Assembly (NCBI GenBank): GCA_035529695.1
Contig: DATKWD010000074.1
Coordinates: forward strand, 1-64,000
Source: DATKWD01 sp035529695
GTDB lineage: Bacteria; Actinomycetota; Acidimicrobiia; Acidimicrobiales; Salinilacustritrichaceae
Direction: 5' to 3'
DNA length: 64,000 bases
In this document: positions 16,480 to 24,857 of the stretch, in pieces
Position numbering within the stretch: the first letter of the stretch is position 1
Layout of the letters: the number at the start of each line of letters is the position of its first letter
Translations under genes and position numbers: made by a program
The notes under the pieces: model-generated
The model's database searches: none
Seen by the model: the letters and a program-made list of their open reading frames with translations, nothing else
Told to the model about the DNA's origin: nothing

Positions 16480-17859
16480 GTGACCCTGTGGCACGGGCGG
16501 TTCGAGGGTCGGCCGGCCGACGAGCTGATGGCCTACACGGTCAGCCTGCCGTTCGACCAGCGTCTGGCAGCTGACGACATCGCCGGCTCGCGCGCCCATG
16601 TTCGGGGCCTTCATCGGGGCGCGATCCTCACTGACGACGAGCGTGACGAGGTCCTGGCCGCGCTCGACGCGGTCGAGGCCGAGTTGGCCGGCGGCACATT
16701 CACCTTCGTCGAGTCCGACGAGGACATTCACACTGCGGTCGAGCGGCGGGTCACCGAGATCGCCGGACCGGCCGGGGCGAAGCTCCACACCGGTCGCAGC
16801 CGCAATGACCAGGTGGCCACCGATCTCCGCCTGTGGACCAAGCGTGCGCTCGGTGAGGTCGCAGCCGACGTGCTGGCGCTGCAGTTGGTCCTGCTCGACC
16901 AGGCCAAGGCGGTGGGCGACGCCTATCTCCCCGGCTACACCCACCTCCAGCAGGCACAGCCGGTCGGGCTGGCCCACCACCTGCTTGCTCACGCCTGGAC
17001 CTTCGCCCGCGACGTCGATCGCCTGCTCGACGCCCGCGCCCGGCTGGACGTGTCGCCGCTCGGGGCCGGAGCGCTCGCCGGATCGTCGTTGCCGCTCGAC
17101 CCCGAGGGCACCGCCACCGATCTCGGCTTTGCCAAGGCCTTCGACAACTCGCTCGACGCCGTCAGCGACCGTGACTTCGTCGCAGAGTCGCTGTTCGCGC
17201 TCGCGCTCATCGGCGTACACCTCAGCCGCATCGGCGAAGAGATCGTCCTGTGGTCGAGCGAGGAGTTCGGCTTCGTCCGGCTCGACGACGCCTACTCGAC
17301 CGGCTCGTCGATGCTGCCCCAGAAGAAGAACCCCGACATCGCCGAGCTCGCCCGGGGCAAGACCGGCCGGCTCATCGGCAACCTCACAGCCATCCTCACG
17401 ACCCTCAAGGGGTTGCCCCTCGCCTACAACCGAGATCTGCAGGAGGACAAGGAGCCGCTGTTCGACTCGGTCGACCAGGTGCAGCTCGGCCTCCGCGGCA
17501 TCGCCGGCACCGTGGCCACCCTCACCTTCGATACCGACCGCATGGCCGCATCGGCCGACACGCCGACTGCGGCCGCCACCGACCTCGCCGAATACCTCGT
17601 GCGTGCCGGCACCCCGTTCCGCGACGCTCATGCCATCGTCGGTGCACTCGTCCGCCAGGCGGTCGACGACCGTGCCGACCTGAAGCAGCTGGTCCGTGAC
17701 CACGACGCCCTCGGTCCCGATGCGGCCGGGCTCATCGATCCCGGCGTTCCCGTCAAGATGCGCACCACGCGCGGGGGAGCAGGGCCCGCTGCGGTGGCCG
17801 ATCAGCTCCAGCGCTTCGAGCAGCAACTTGGCGTCGACCGCGCCCGACTGGCCGACTGA
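16480..17859 (+). CDS. argH: argininosuccinate lyase
   Basis: Last arginine step: splits argininosuccinate into arginine and fumarate. 459 residues with TGRSRNDQVATDLRLW (105-120), GYTHLQQAQPVGLAHH and the fumarase/lyase signature GSSMLPQKKNPDIAEL that carries the catalytic Ser loop. GTG 16480 is preceded by GGAG 5 bases upstream; a nearer ATG at 16475 runs into TGA after one codon. It follows argG after a 43-base gap. Confidence 0.96.
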   Translation: MTLWHGRFEGRPADELMAYTVSLPFDQRLAADDIAGSRAHVRGLHRGAILTDDERDEVLAALDAVEAELAGGTFTFVESDEDIHTAVERRVTEIAGPAGAKLHTGRSRNDQVATDLRLWTKRALGEVAADVLALQLVLLDQAKAVGDAYLPGYTHLQQAQPVGLAHHLLAHAWTFARDVDRLLDARARLDVSPLGAGALAGSSLPLDPEGTATDLGFAKAFDNSLDAVSDRDFVAESLFALALIGVHLSRIGEEIVLWSSEEFGFVRLDDAYSTGSSMLPQKKNPDIAELARGKTGRLIGNLTAILTTLKGLPLAYNRDLQEDKEPLFDSVDQVQLGLRGIAGTVATLTFDTDRMAASADTPTAAATDLAEYLVRAGTPFRDAHAIVGALVRQAVDDRADLKQLVRDHDALGPDAAGLIDPGVPVKMRTTRGGAGPAAVADQLQRFEQQLGVDRARLAD

Positions 17860-17868
17860 CGCGCCCGT

Positions 17869-17888
17869 ACCCCGGGCTGAGCCGGGGT
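17869..17888. terminator. bidirectional hairpin between argH and the HNH gene
   Basis: ACCCCGG and CCGGGGT form a perfect 7-base stem with a 6-base loop, placed between two convergent genes. There is no T tract, so termination strength is uncertain. Confidence 0.45.
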
Positions 17889-17940
17889 TGGTGGTTGGGT
17901 CGAGTTGTCGTCGTGACCAGGGCGGGCGCTGCGCGATCGC

Positions 17941-19194
17941 TCACGCAGCGGAGGCTCTTCGGGGGTGGACGAGTTCGAGCCCGAAGTCGTTCCAGAAGCG
18001 GGGGACGCCCTTGTCCATCTTCACGACCAGACCTCCCGAGTGGACTCGCCGGTGGTGGTGCGAGCACAACAGCACCAGATTGTCGATATCGGTGTCGCCG
18101 TCGTCTTCCCACCACACCACGTGGTGGGCGTGGCACCAGTTGGGTGGACGATCACACCCCGGTACGGCACACCCTCGGTCGCGAGCGGCGAGGGCCCGTC
18201 GTTGGGCACGGTTGGCCAGGCGGGCTTCGCGGCCGAGGTCGAGCACCTGGCCCGACACGCCGAGCACGAGCCGGGCCGCCGTGCTGTCGCACAGCCACTG
18301 CTCGACGAGGCGGCGAGGGACGAAGGTGCCATCGGGCAACTCGTGCAGCTCGTCGCTCGGGTCGTCGGGGTGTTGGCCTGCGAAGGTGGCCGGGTCGAGC
18401 AGGATCCAGAACGCAGGCCCGCGTCGAGACGCAGCCGCGTCTGAAGCACCGCCCTGCTCGAGCAGCTCGATCATGGCCTCGGTGCGCCGGTTGGCGGGGG
18501 AGCGGTCGAGCCCGGGATCGAACGGGTCGACCTCTCGGTTCGCGTGATCGCGGCGGAACAGCTCGTCGACCTTCTCCTGCAGCAGCGAGAGGAAGATCGT
18601 GCCGCGCTCGGCTCCGAGGTTGAACCGCCCCAGGACTCGTCCGCCCAGTGTGCGGGAGGCGAACAGCTCGTCGCGCTCGCCCTCGGCCTGGGGTTCGGCA
18701 CCATCGGTGTCGTGCCGGTCGATCCACTTGTCGACCTCGGTGGCGAACTCGTCCGCGGTCATCTGCACCGCGAGCGCCACCAGCGTCGCTTCGGCCTCGT
18801 CGGTGAAGAACTCCCGAGTCCGCACCCCGAGACAGCGGGCCATGACATGGACGTGCGAGAAGGTGATGGCCGCCGCAGCGTGCGCCGCGCTCGTGAGTGG
18901 CATCAGTCGAGACAGTCCTGCGACTCGGGCCCGTCGGCCGGCATCGGTCTTGGCCGTGCCCGTCTGGGCTGCCAACCAGTTGGCGATGTTGTACGCGCCG
19001 TCGTGGACCCACACGCCGCGCTCGTCGACCGCGGCGATGGTGGACAGACCGACCGCGCCGAGCCGGGTCTGCGACCGCTCGACAGCCCGGCCATGGGCCA
19101 GAAGCGCCTTCGCATCCAGTTGTTCGGTGTCGCACTCGGCGAGCTCGTCGATCAACGAATCGAGCCGCTCGAGCACATCATCGGGTGCCGCCAC
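17941..19194 (-). CDS. DUF222 / HNH endonuclease domain protein (13E12-repeat type)
   Basis: A 417-residue protein with an N-terminal helical DUF222 region (about 20-300) and a C-terminal HNH nuclease fold. The zinc/HNH segment is CAVPGCDRPPNWCHAHHVVWW (starting near residue 342), followed by LLCSHHHRRVHSGG. This is the architecture of the actinobacterial 13E12 repeat family, which is often multicopy. Start GTG 19194 has AAGGGA upstream. A LexA-like box and a TAGCTT -10 lie 50-75 bases upstream. Role unknown; the nuclease fold and SOS-like control suggest action on DNA after damage or a selfish element. Confidence 0.9.
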   Translation of the reverse strand: MAAPDDVLERLDSLIDELAECDTEQLDAKALLAHGRAVERSQTRLGAVGLSTIAAVDERGVWVHDGAYNIANWLAAQTGTAKTDAGRRARVAGLSRLMPLTSAAHAAAAITFSHVHVMARCLGVRTREFFTDEAEATLVALAVQMTADEFATEVDKWIDRHDTDGAEPQAEGERDELFASRTLGGRVLGRFNLGAERGTIFLSLLQEKVDELFRRDHANREVDPFDPGLDRSPANRRTEAMIELLEQGGASDAAASRRGPAFWILLDPATFAGQHPDDPSDELHELPDGTFVPRRLVEQWLCDSTAARLVLGVSGQVLDLGREARLANRAQRRALAARDRGCAVPGCDRPPNWCHAHHVVWWEDDGDTDIDNLVLLCSHHHRRVHSGGLVVKMDKGVPRFWNDFGLELVHPRRASAA

Positions 19195-19224
19195 CGGGCC
19201 ATCCCTTTGATCGATGAACTGCCG

Positions 19225-19238
19225 GGAGCCGAAGCTCC
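19225..19238 (-). promoter_or_regulatory. 5'UTR hairpin with UUCG loop
   Basis: On the minus-strand transcript GGAGC-UUCG-GCUCC forms a very stable tetraloop hairpin between the predicted transcript start and the HNH start codon. Confidence 0.4.
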
Positions 19239-19247
19239 GAGGGAGTC

Positions 19248-19253
19248 AAGCTA
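19248..19253 (-). promoter_or_regulatory. -10 box TAGCTT of the HNH gene
   Basis: Minus-strand TAGCTT lies 3 bases downstream of the LexA-like box, so a bound repressor would occlude polymerase. Confidence 0.45.
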
Positions 19254-19256
19254 CCC

Positions 19257-19270
19257 CAAACGTCTGTTCG
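19257..19270. promoter_or_regulatory. LexA-like SOS box upstream of the HNH gene
   Basis: On the minus strand the sequence is CGAACAGACGTTTG, which matches the Gram-positive SOS box pattern CGAACRNRYGTTYG at every position. It sits immediately upstream of the -10 box. In M. tuberculosis several 13E12-family genes are known LexA targets. Confidence 0.6.
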
Positions 19271-19481
19271 GTACAACCCTAGATCGCAGGAAATCTCGCC
19301 TTCTGCGAGCAGGCGTAGACCGGTGACACCAGGAGTACCGGTTGCCCGAAGAGATCGGGTGTGCCGTACGAAAACCATCGCCCGAGACGCGGCCGGCAAC
19401 GGACTCGGCTGCGCGACGACCGATCGACTGATTCGGCCCACCCGCGTCGCACGACGCGGTCGGACCGATGGGCTCGACCCC

Positions 19482-19487
19482 TACGCT
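19482..19487 (+). promoter_or_regulatory. -10 box TACGCT of the VanZ-like gene
   Basis: TACGCT lies 6 bases before ATG 19494, giving a leaderless start. The same hexamer occurs at 56480 and 60660 at similar distances. Confidence 0.5.
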
Positions 19488-19493
19488 GGCTCG

Positions 19494-19955
19494 ATGCGTT
19501 CGTGGCGACCCTGGTTGATCGGTGGCACGTTCGCGGTGGTCGCCGTCGTGCTGTCACTCAGCGACGTGGTGCCGGTCGTCCTGCGGGGCGTGCTCGATGC
19601 TGCGATCGTGTTCTGGCGCCGATTCGAGCTGGCCTTCGGGATCGACCTCGACATCGATCAGAACGCGATCCCGTGGTCGAGTGACGAGATCGCCCATCTC
19701 GTGCTGTGGGGTGGCGGCATGATCCTCGTCGGCCTCACGCTTCGGCACCGACAGCGATCCGACCGGGTGGCTGTCGGGTTGTTCGGGGCGTCCGTGCTGC
19801 TCGAAGTGCTCCAGGCATTCGTCACCGCGAGCCGCAGCCTGACGCTCAGCGACGCCGCCGCCAACGGCCTCGGCATCATGCTCGGTCTCACCGTCGTGGT
19901 CGTCGCCGACCTCGTGATGCCGAGCGCCCGATCGTCGGCAGAGGCCCACGCCTGA
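19494..19955 (+). CDS. VanZ-like membrane protein
   Basis: 153 residues with four predicted membrane helices: WLIGGTFAVVAVVLSL (about 6-22), HLVLWGGGMILVGLTL, VAVGLFGASVLLEVLQAF and ANGLGIMLGLTVVVVADLV. The block LLEVLQAFVTASRSLTLSDAAANGLG matches the VanZ-family pattern E-x2-Q ... R-x3-x2-D-x2-N-x2-G. VanZ itself gives low-level teicoplanin resistance, but most relatives have no known role. The start is set by the -10 box; the longer frame upstream to 19323 is Arg-rich and non-conserved. First gene of a five-gene run that continues with thioesterase, glycosylase and Nudix. Confidence 0.75.
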   Translation: MRSWRPWLIGGTFAVVAVVLSLSDVVPVVLRGVLDAAIVFWRRFELAFGIDLDIDQNAIPWSSDEIAHLVLWGGGMILVGLTLRHRQRSDRVAVGLFGASVLLEVLQAFVTASRSLTLSDAAANGLGIMLGLTVVVVADLVMPSARSSAEAHA

Positions 19956-20335
19956 TGGGCTTCCGACACGAGATCCGGGTTCGCTACGGCGAGGTCGACA
20001 TGCAGCGGGTCGTGTGCAACGCCCACTACCTGGCCTACTGCGATGATGCCGCGGACCTCTGGTTCCGCACGCTCGGCGCCGCCCTCGAGGACGACGTGTG
20101 GGATGTCATGGTCAAGAAGGCCGAGATCACCTGGGACGGCGGCGCCGGCGTGCACGACCTGCTGGCGATCGACCTCGACGTGAGCCGATGGGGCAACACC
20201 AGCTTCGACGTCACGTTCATCGGAACCGTCGATGACGAGCCGGTGTTCACTGCGATCGTGACCTACGTGGCCGTGAAGACCGGCACGACCGAGACGGTCC
20301 CGGTGCCCGAGCACTTCCGAACCGCAGCGTCGTGA
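19955..20335 (+). CDS. acyl-CoA thioesterase (hotdog fold, 4HBT family)
   Basis: 126 residues with the 4-hydroxybenzoyl-CoA thioesterase motif YGEVDMQRVVCNAHYLAYCDDA at 11-32, where Asp15 is the expected catalytic residue. The rest follows the hotdog pattern (VKKAEITWDGGAG, VSRWGNTSFDVTFIG). It likely hydrolyses an acyl-CoA in the cytosol; the substrate is unknown. Its ATG overlaps the VanZ stop by one base (TGATG) and its end overlaps the glycosylase gene by 4 bases. Confidence 0.88.
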   Translation: MGFRHEIRVRYGEVDMQRVVCNAHYLAYCDDAADLWFRTLGAALEDDVWDVMVKKAEITWDGGAGVHDLLAIDLDVSRWGNTSFDVTFIGTVDDEPVFTAIVTYVAVKTGTTETVPVPEHFRTAAS

Positions 20336-20916
20336 CGACCTACGGGTCGTTGCCCCGCTCATTCTTCGATCGCGACAGCCGCGAGGTCGCCCCCGACCTG
20401 CTCAACAAGGTCCTCGTCCACGGCGAGACGGCGGGACGCATCGTCGAGGTCGAGGCCTACTGCGGTTCGATCGACGCCGCTGCGCACACCTACCGGGGCC
20501 GGACCGACCGCAATGCCACCATGTTCGGCCCGCCCGGTCACCTCTACGTGTACTTCACCTATGGCATGCACTGGTGCGCCAACGTGGTCTGCGAACCCGA
20601 GGGAACCGGCACCGCGGTCCTCCTCCGGGCCCTGGCACCGCTGGAGGGCTGCGAGACCATGGAGGAGCGCCGAACCAAGGCGAGACGCACGACCGACCTC
20701 TGTTCGGGGCCGGCCAAGCTGTGTCAGGCGCTGGCCATCGAAGGAGATCTCGACGGCGTCGACCTGACCGTCGGCGGCGGGCCGCAGCTCGTCGACGACG
20801 GAACGCCGCCGCCGCCCGCACCAACCCAGACCACCCGCATCGGCCTGACCAAGGGGGTCGAGCACCCCTGGCGCTGGTTCGTGCCCGGCGACCCGAACGT
20901 GTCGAGGCGCTGGTGA
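20332..20916 (+). CDS. mpg: DNA-3-methyladenine glycosylase (AAG/MPG type)
   Basis: Base-excision repair enzyme that removes alkylated purines. 194 residues with RDSREVAPDLLNKVLVH, the catalytic-Glu segment RIVEVEAYCGSIDAAAHTYRG, RNATMFGPPGHLYVYFTYGMHWCANVV that inserts into the helix, and LCSGPAKLCQAL. GTG start overlaps the thioesterase stop (GTGA). Its position before tyrS matches mycobacterial gene order, although here a Nudix gene and a minus-strand block come between. Confidence 0.95.
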   Translation: MTTYGSLPRSFFDRDSREVAPDLLNKVLVHGETAGRIVEVEAYCGSIDAAAHTYRGRTDRNATMFGPPGHLYVYFTYGMHWCANVVCEPEGTGTAVLLRALAPLEGCETMEERRTKARRTTDLCSGPAKLCQALAIEGDLDGVDLTVGGGPQLVDDGTPPPPAPTQTTRIGLTKGVEHPWRWFVPGDPNVSRRW

Positions 20917-21509
20917 ACCCGATGCTCCTCACCGACGCCGATCTGACCCGGTCGACCGACCTCGACCTCGCCCTGTCCATCATGCGCGCCGCGGTGATCG
21001 AAGCGGACTCCGAGCGCCACCGCGCCCACCTGCTCGAGTTCTGTGCTGCCCACCCCGACGCGCTCCACCGGACGTGCGCGGAGGGCCATCTCACCGGATC
21101 GGCCTGCGTGATCGAGGAGGGGACCGGCCGTCTTGCCTTCCTCCTGCACGCGAAGGTCGGTCGGTGGCTGCAACCGGGTGGCCATGCCGACGGCGAGGCG
21201 AACCTCACCCAGGTCGCTCTCGACGAGGCGACCGAGGAGACCGGTCTCGCCGGTCTCACCGTCGCCAGCCCGGCCGTCGACATCGACGTGCACGTGTTCG
21301 ACGCTCCTGGCGAACCCGAGCACTTCCACTTCGACGTCCGTCACCTCGTACTTGCGCCCGAGGGCTCGATCCTCGAGGCGAACCACGAGTCACACGACCT
21401 CGGGTGGTTCGATCCGTCCGACCTCGGCCCGCTCGCCCTCGACCCTGGGACACATCGCCTCATCGCTCGTGCCGAGGCGATGGCCCGCGAGCTCGGCCGA
21501 ATCGGTTGA
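20913..21509 (+). CDS. Nudix hydrolase with altered Nudix box
   Basis: 198 residues. The Nudix region reads WLQPGGHADGEANLTQVALD followed by EATEETGL, near residues 85-112. Relatives with a GGHxDG start usually have ALREAxEETG; here the conserved Arg is Asp, while the EExxG metal-binding glutamates remain. Hydrolysis of a nucleoside diphosphate derivative is the family role; the substrate is unknown. GTG start overlaps the glycosylase stop (GTGA), so it may be co-expressed with a DNA repair enzyme. Confidence 0.85.
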   Translation: MNPMLLTDADLTRSTDLDLALSIMRAAVIEADSERHRAHLLEFCAAHPDALHRTCAEGHLTGSACVIEEGTGRLAFLLHAKVGRWLQPGGHADGEANLTQVALDEATEETGLAGLTVASPAVDIDVHVFDAPGEPEHFHFDVRHLVLAPEGSILEANHESHDLGWFDPSDLGPLALDPGTHRLIARAEAMARELGRIG

Positions 21510-21521
21510 CCCCGGCGGCCG

Positions 21522-22040
21522 TCAGGACCCGAACTTGGTGATGATCCGCTCGATCGTGCCCAGGGTCCGGAACGTCACCGGGCGTGCGAGTCCACTGAAG
21601 TCGGCCATGTCGAGGTCGGCGTCGCTGACCCCGGTGTGGGGGACCCAGTAGACCTCGGTGCCACGGGTGGCGACGAGGTCTCGTTCGACCGTGAGACCCG
21701 AGATGTCGATCGGCGAATGAGCGAATCCCACCTGGGGCTTGCCGCGTGCGGCCAGTTCGTCCGGCGAGAACGGGAAGCGGGTGACGATCGCATCCAGATC
21801 GCCGAGTGAGCGGACGAACACGTCGACGTCCCATCCGCGTGCTTCGGCGAACGCGTCGCTGAGACGCAGCTCGACGGCATCGCCCGGCACCGGCGTGTCG
21901 AACACCAGGTTCCCGCTGGCCTGGTACGAACGGGCGCCGTCGACCCCGGCGATCGCGGCGATCGCGACCAGCTCGGGCCCGGTGATGCGTCGCCCGCCGA
22001 CGTTGATGCCTCGCACGAATGCCACCGAACGCTGGTTCAC
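21522..22040 (-). CDS. DUF1697 family protein
   Basis: 172 residues of the DUF1697 family, function unknown. The N-terminal pattern VAFVRGINVGGRRITGPEL and the middle YQASGNLVFDTPVPG are diagnostic, and the C-terminus has TFRTLGTIERIITKF. The start GTG at 22040 overlaps the stop codon of the upstream membrane-anchored gene (GTGA), so the pair is translationally coupled. Confidence 0.87.
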   Translation of the reverse strand: MNQRSVAFVRGINVGGRRITGPELVAIAAIAGVDGARSYQASGNLVFDTPVPGDAVELRLSDAFAEARGWDVDVFVRSLGDLDAIVTRFPFSPDELAARGKPQVGFAHSPIDISGLTVERDLVATRGTEVYWVPHTGVSDADLDMADFSGLARPVTFRTLGTIERIITKFGS

Positions 22041-22582
22041 GCGTCGAGAGGGTGCTTGCAGCTCGGCATGTCGTTGGTGCCCGCGAACTCGTCGACCTGG
22101 AGCGACACCTGGCGCCCGTTCGGACCGGGTGTGACCAGCAGCCTGGCCTCGGGGTCGACCCGGAGCCGCGTCGCGTAGTCGAACCTGTCGGCGACCACCG
22201 TGTCCCAGTCGTTCAGCCACAGTCCCACGATCCGTGCGCTCTCGGGGTCGACCACCAGTCGATCTGTGAGCACCCGCAGGTCGCCCACCATGTCGTCGAA
22301 CTCTGCCGTGGCCGCTTCGATGGTGTCGGCTCGTCCTGTCGGGTCTCCGACCTGTGTCTCAGGCAGCGGCAACGTCTCGACGATCGAGAGCGCCTCGGCG
22401 CATCGTGTTTCGGCTTCGGAGACGAACGCCGGCTCGTCGATCTTGTCGGGCGAGTCGGCCCGACCGACGAAGAACGCCAGGTAGACGACGTAACCCCACA
22501 TCGCCAGGAGCGCCACCACGATGACGGCCACGAAGGGGTTGACACGCCGTCGCCTGGTCGCCTCGATCGTCGGATCGGTCAT
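22037..22582 (-). CDS. uncharacterised membrane-anchored protein
   Basis: 181 residues with one N-terminal membrane helix (VNPFVAVIVVALLAMWGYVVYLAFFV, about 14-39) after a basic cytosolic start RRRRVN. The rest should lie outside the membrane: two cysteines (near 61 and 175) could form a disulfide, and the stretch from EAETRCAEALSIVETL is helical. I do not recognise a family. It follows the penicillin-binding protein by 42 bases on the same strand, so a cell-envelope role is likely but unproven. Confidence 0.75.
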   Translation of the reverse strand: MTDPTIEATRRRRVNPFVAVIVVALLAMWGYVVYLAFFVGRADSPDKIDEPAFVSEAETRCAEALSIVETLPLPETQVGDPTGRADTIEAATAEFDDMVGDLRVLTDRLVVDPESARIVGLWLNDWDTVVADRFDYATRLRVDPEARLLVTPGPNGRQVSLQVDEFAGTNDMPSCKHPLDA

Positions 22583-22624
22583 CCCGAGATGCTGTCCGAT
22601 CGGCGTCGCGGTCGCCTCATCGCC

Positions 22625-24766
22625 TCACCCCGCCCTGATCTCGATGGTCACCACGGTGCCGACCGCAACCGTCGAGCCAGCGGGTGGGTCCTGGGCGACG
22701 ACGTGGCCGACGAACTGGTCTTCGTCGGCCACCTCGACGATGTTGGGAACGAGCCCCTTCGAGGCGAGCACCTCGGTCGCGTCGAACACCGAGAGCCCGA
22801 TGAGGGTTGGTAGCGAGCCGTCGGCCGAGGAGGGCCCAGGGACCACCGACGGCGTCAACCCTTCGGAGGCTGCCGGCACCGCTGGCCGAGGAGGGGGGGC
22901 AGGAGCGAACGTCGTGACGGGGAGGTCGCCATGGGCGTAGCCCATGAAGGCTCCCCAGATGCCGGCTGGGTAGCTGCCACCGGTCACCCGGATCGGCGTG
23001 TTCGGCGGGACCATGAACCGTCCGGGCTCCTGGAAGCCCACCCACACCGAGGTCGCGAGTTCGGGTGTGTATCCCACGAACCAGGCATCCCTCCAGTCGC
23101 TGGTGGTGCCGGTCTTGCCGGCTGCGGGCCGACCGATCTGGGCGCGGGTGCCGGTGCCCCGTTCGATGTTCTGTCGCAGCACGTCGGTGAGCTGGTCGGC
23201 AGAAGTGGTCGTCAGCACTCGGTCCTGGACGTGTTCGTGCTCGTAGAGCACCGTTCCGTCGGGGTTGAGGATCTTGGTGACCATGACCGGCGGGACGTGG
23301 ACGCCGCGGTTGGCGAACGTGCCGTAAGTCGACGCCATGTCGAGCGCTGTCACGGGCTCGGATCCGAGCACCGCGGCCTCGAACGGCCGGATCGGTGAGG
23401 CGATGCCGTAGCCGCGAGCCTTCTCGATGGCGCGTTCGGCACCGACGTCGAGCATCAGTTGGGCGTAGACCGTGTTGTAGCTACGCAGCGTGGCTTCGAG
23501 CAGGGACACCGTTCCTCCGCCGCCACCGCCGTAGTTCGAGACGGTCCAGCTCTGCCCATCGCGATCGAGGTCGAGCGTGATGCGTCCAGGGGCGGGGTAC
23601 GTCGTGGTGATGTCGATGCCGTCGTCGAGGGCAGTGGCGAGCACGATCGGCTTGAAGCTCGAGCCCGGTTGGCGGACGGTCTGGGTGGCGAGGTTCAGCT
23701 TCTGCCCGTTGCCGTCCGCGCCGAAGAAGTCGCGGCCACCGACCATGGCTCGGACGAACCCCGTGTCGGGCTCGACTGCGACCAGCGCGGCGTCGGGCGC
23801 GGTTGAAGCGTCCGGCAGCACCTCGGACACAGCGGCCTCGGCCTGGAACTGCGTGATCAGGTCGACGGTCGTGTAGATCCGGAGCCCACCGCCGAACACC
23901 AGGTCACGTCGTTCGACCGCCGTCTCGCCGAAGCGCGGATCGTCGAGCATCCACTGCTTGACCTCTTCGACGAAATACGCAGCGGGGTAGGCATCGGTCT
24001 CCGGAGGCGTGGCCTCGGTGAGACCGAGTGGGGCGGCAGCGGCAGCCTCTGCCTCTGTGGCGGTCAGGTAGCCGTTGCTCACCATCCGATCGAAGACCAG
24101 CTTGCGTCGCTCGAGCGCGGCGTCGGGCTCGTCGTAGGGATCGAAACGACTGGGGGAGTTGATCAGGCCGGCGAGCAACGCCGATTCGGGCAGGGTGAGC
24201 TCTTCGACCGGTTTGTCGAAGTACTCATACGACGCGGCGGCGACCCCGTACGCCTCGTTCCCGAAGAAGATGGTGTTCAGGTACAGCTCGAGGATGCGGT
24301 CCTTGCTGTATTGCCGTTCGAGTTCGAGCGCGAGCGACGCTTCCTCGACCTTTCTCGACAGGGTCTTGTCGTCGTTCTCGAGCAGGGCGTTCTTCACGTA
24401 CTGCTGGGTGATCGTCGATCCGCCCTCGGCGATGTCGCCGCTCGCCGTATTGGATTGGAGCGCGCGCAGAATGGCCCGCAGGTCGACACCTCGGTGCTGA
24501 TAGTACCGCTCGTCCTCGATCGCGACGACGGCCTGGCGGAGGTCCTCGGGCACCGATGCCAGGGGAACGTTGGTCCGGTTCTCCTCGAAGAAGAACGTGG
24601 TGATCTCGGTGCCGTCGGCGGCGAAGACGCGAGACGACTGGCGCTCGGTCGGCAGCACGGGAGCGACGCTCCGGCTCTGGTACGAGCATGCCGACGCCAC
24701 GAGTCCGAGCAGCATCAGTGCGATCGAGACCAGGTGCCGGGACCGGCAGCCGTTGCGAGCTGGCAT
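22625..24766 (-). CDS. class A penicillin-binding protein with C-terminal PASTA domain
   Basis: 713-residue bifunctional peptidoglycan synthase. The glycosyltransferase (GT51) domain spans about 60-235 with catalytic Glu84 in VAIEDERYYQHRGVD and EGGSTITQQYVKN. The transpeptidase domain spans about 320-600 with S369-x-x-K372 (QPGSSFKP), SYN at 429-431 and KTG at 551-553. A single PASTA domain closes the protein (LPTLIGLSVFDATEVLASKG). The N-terminus has a short hydrophobic segment ending in SAC at residue 27; this resembles a weak lipobox and could mean lipid anchoring instead of a plain membrane anchor. It is divergent from tyrS. Confidence 0.95.
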   Translation of the reverse strand: MPARNGCRSRHLVSIALMLLGLVASACSYQSRSVAPVLPTERQSSRVFAADGTEITTFFFEENRTNVPLASVPEDLRQAVVAIEDERYYQHRGVDLRAILRALQSNTASGDIAEGGSTITQQYVKNALLENDDKTLSRKVEEASLALELERQYSKDRILELYLNTIFFGNEAYGVAAASYEYFDKPVEELTLPESALLAGLINSPSRFDPYDEPDAALERRKLVFDRMVSNGYLTATEAEAAAAAPLGLTEATPPETDAYPAAYFVEEVKQWMLDDPRFGETAVERRDLVFGGGLRIYTTVDLITQFQAEAAVSEVLPDASTAPDAALVAVEPDTGFVRAMVGGRDFFGADGNGQKLNLATQTVRQPGSSFKPIVLATALDDGIDITTTYPAPGRITLDLDRDGQSWTVSNYGGGGGGTVSLLEATLRSYNTVYAQLMLDVGAERAIEKARGYGIASPIRPFEAAVLGSEPVTALDMASTYGTFANRGVHVPPVMVTKILNPDGTVLYEHEHVQDRVLTTTSADQLTDVLRQNIERGTGTRAQIGRPAAGKTGTTSDWRDAWFVGYTPELATSVWVGFQEPGRFMVPPNTPIRVTGGSYPAGIWGAFMGYAHGDLPVTTFAPAPPPRPAVPAASEGLTPSVVPGPSSADGSLPTLIGLSVFDATEVLASKGLVPNIVEVADEDQFVGHVVAQDPPAGSTVAVGTVVTIEIRAG

Positions 24767-24857
24767 GAGGGCATTTTCCCGGCGCGAAGCGCGAAATGGG
24801 GGTCATGGCGGCAGATTCGTTTGGAGAGGTCGTGCCGGGCACGGCAACGTGTGCGGT

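Noticed and set aside
24767..24857. T-box riboswitch in front of tyrS
   Set aside because: The gap is only 91 bases and has no T-box motif TGGNACCGCG or specifier stem.
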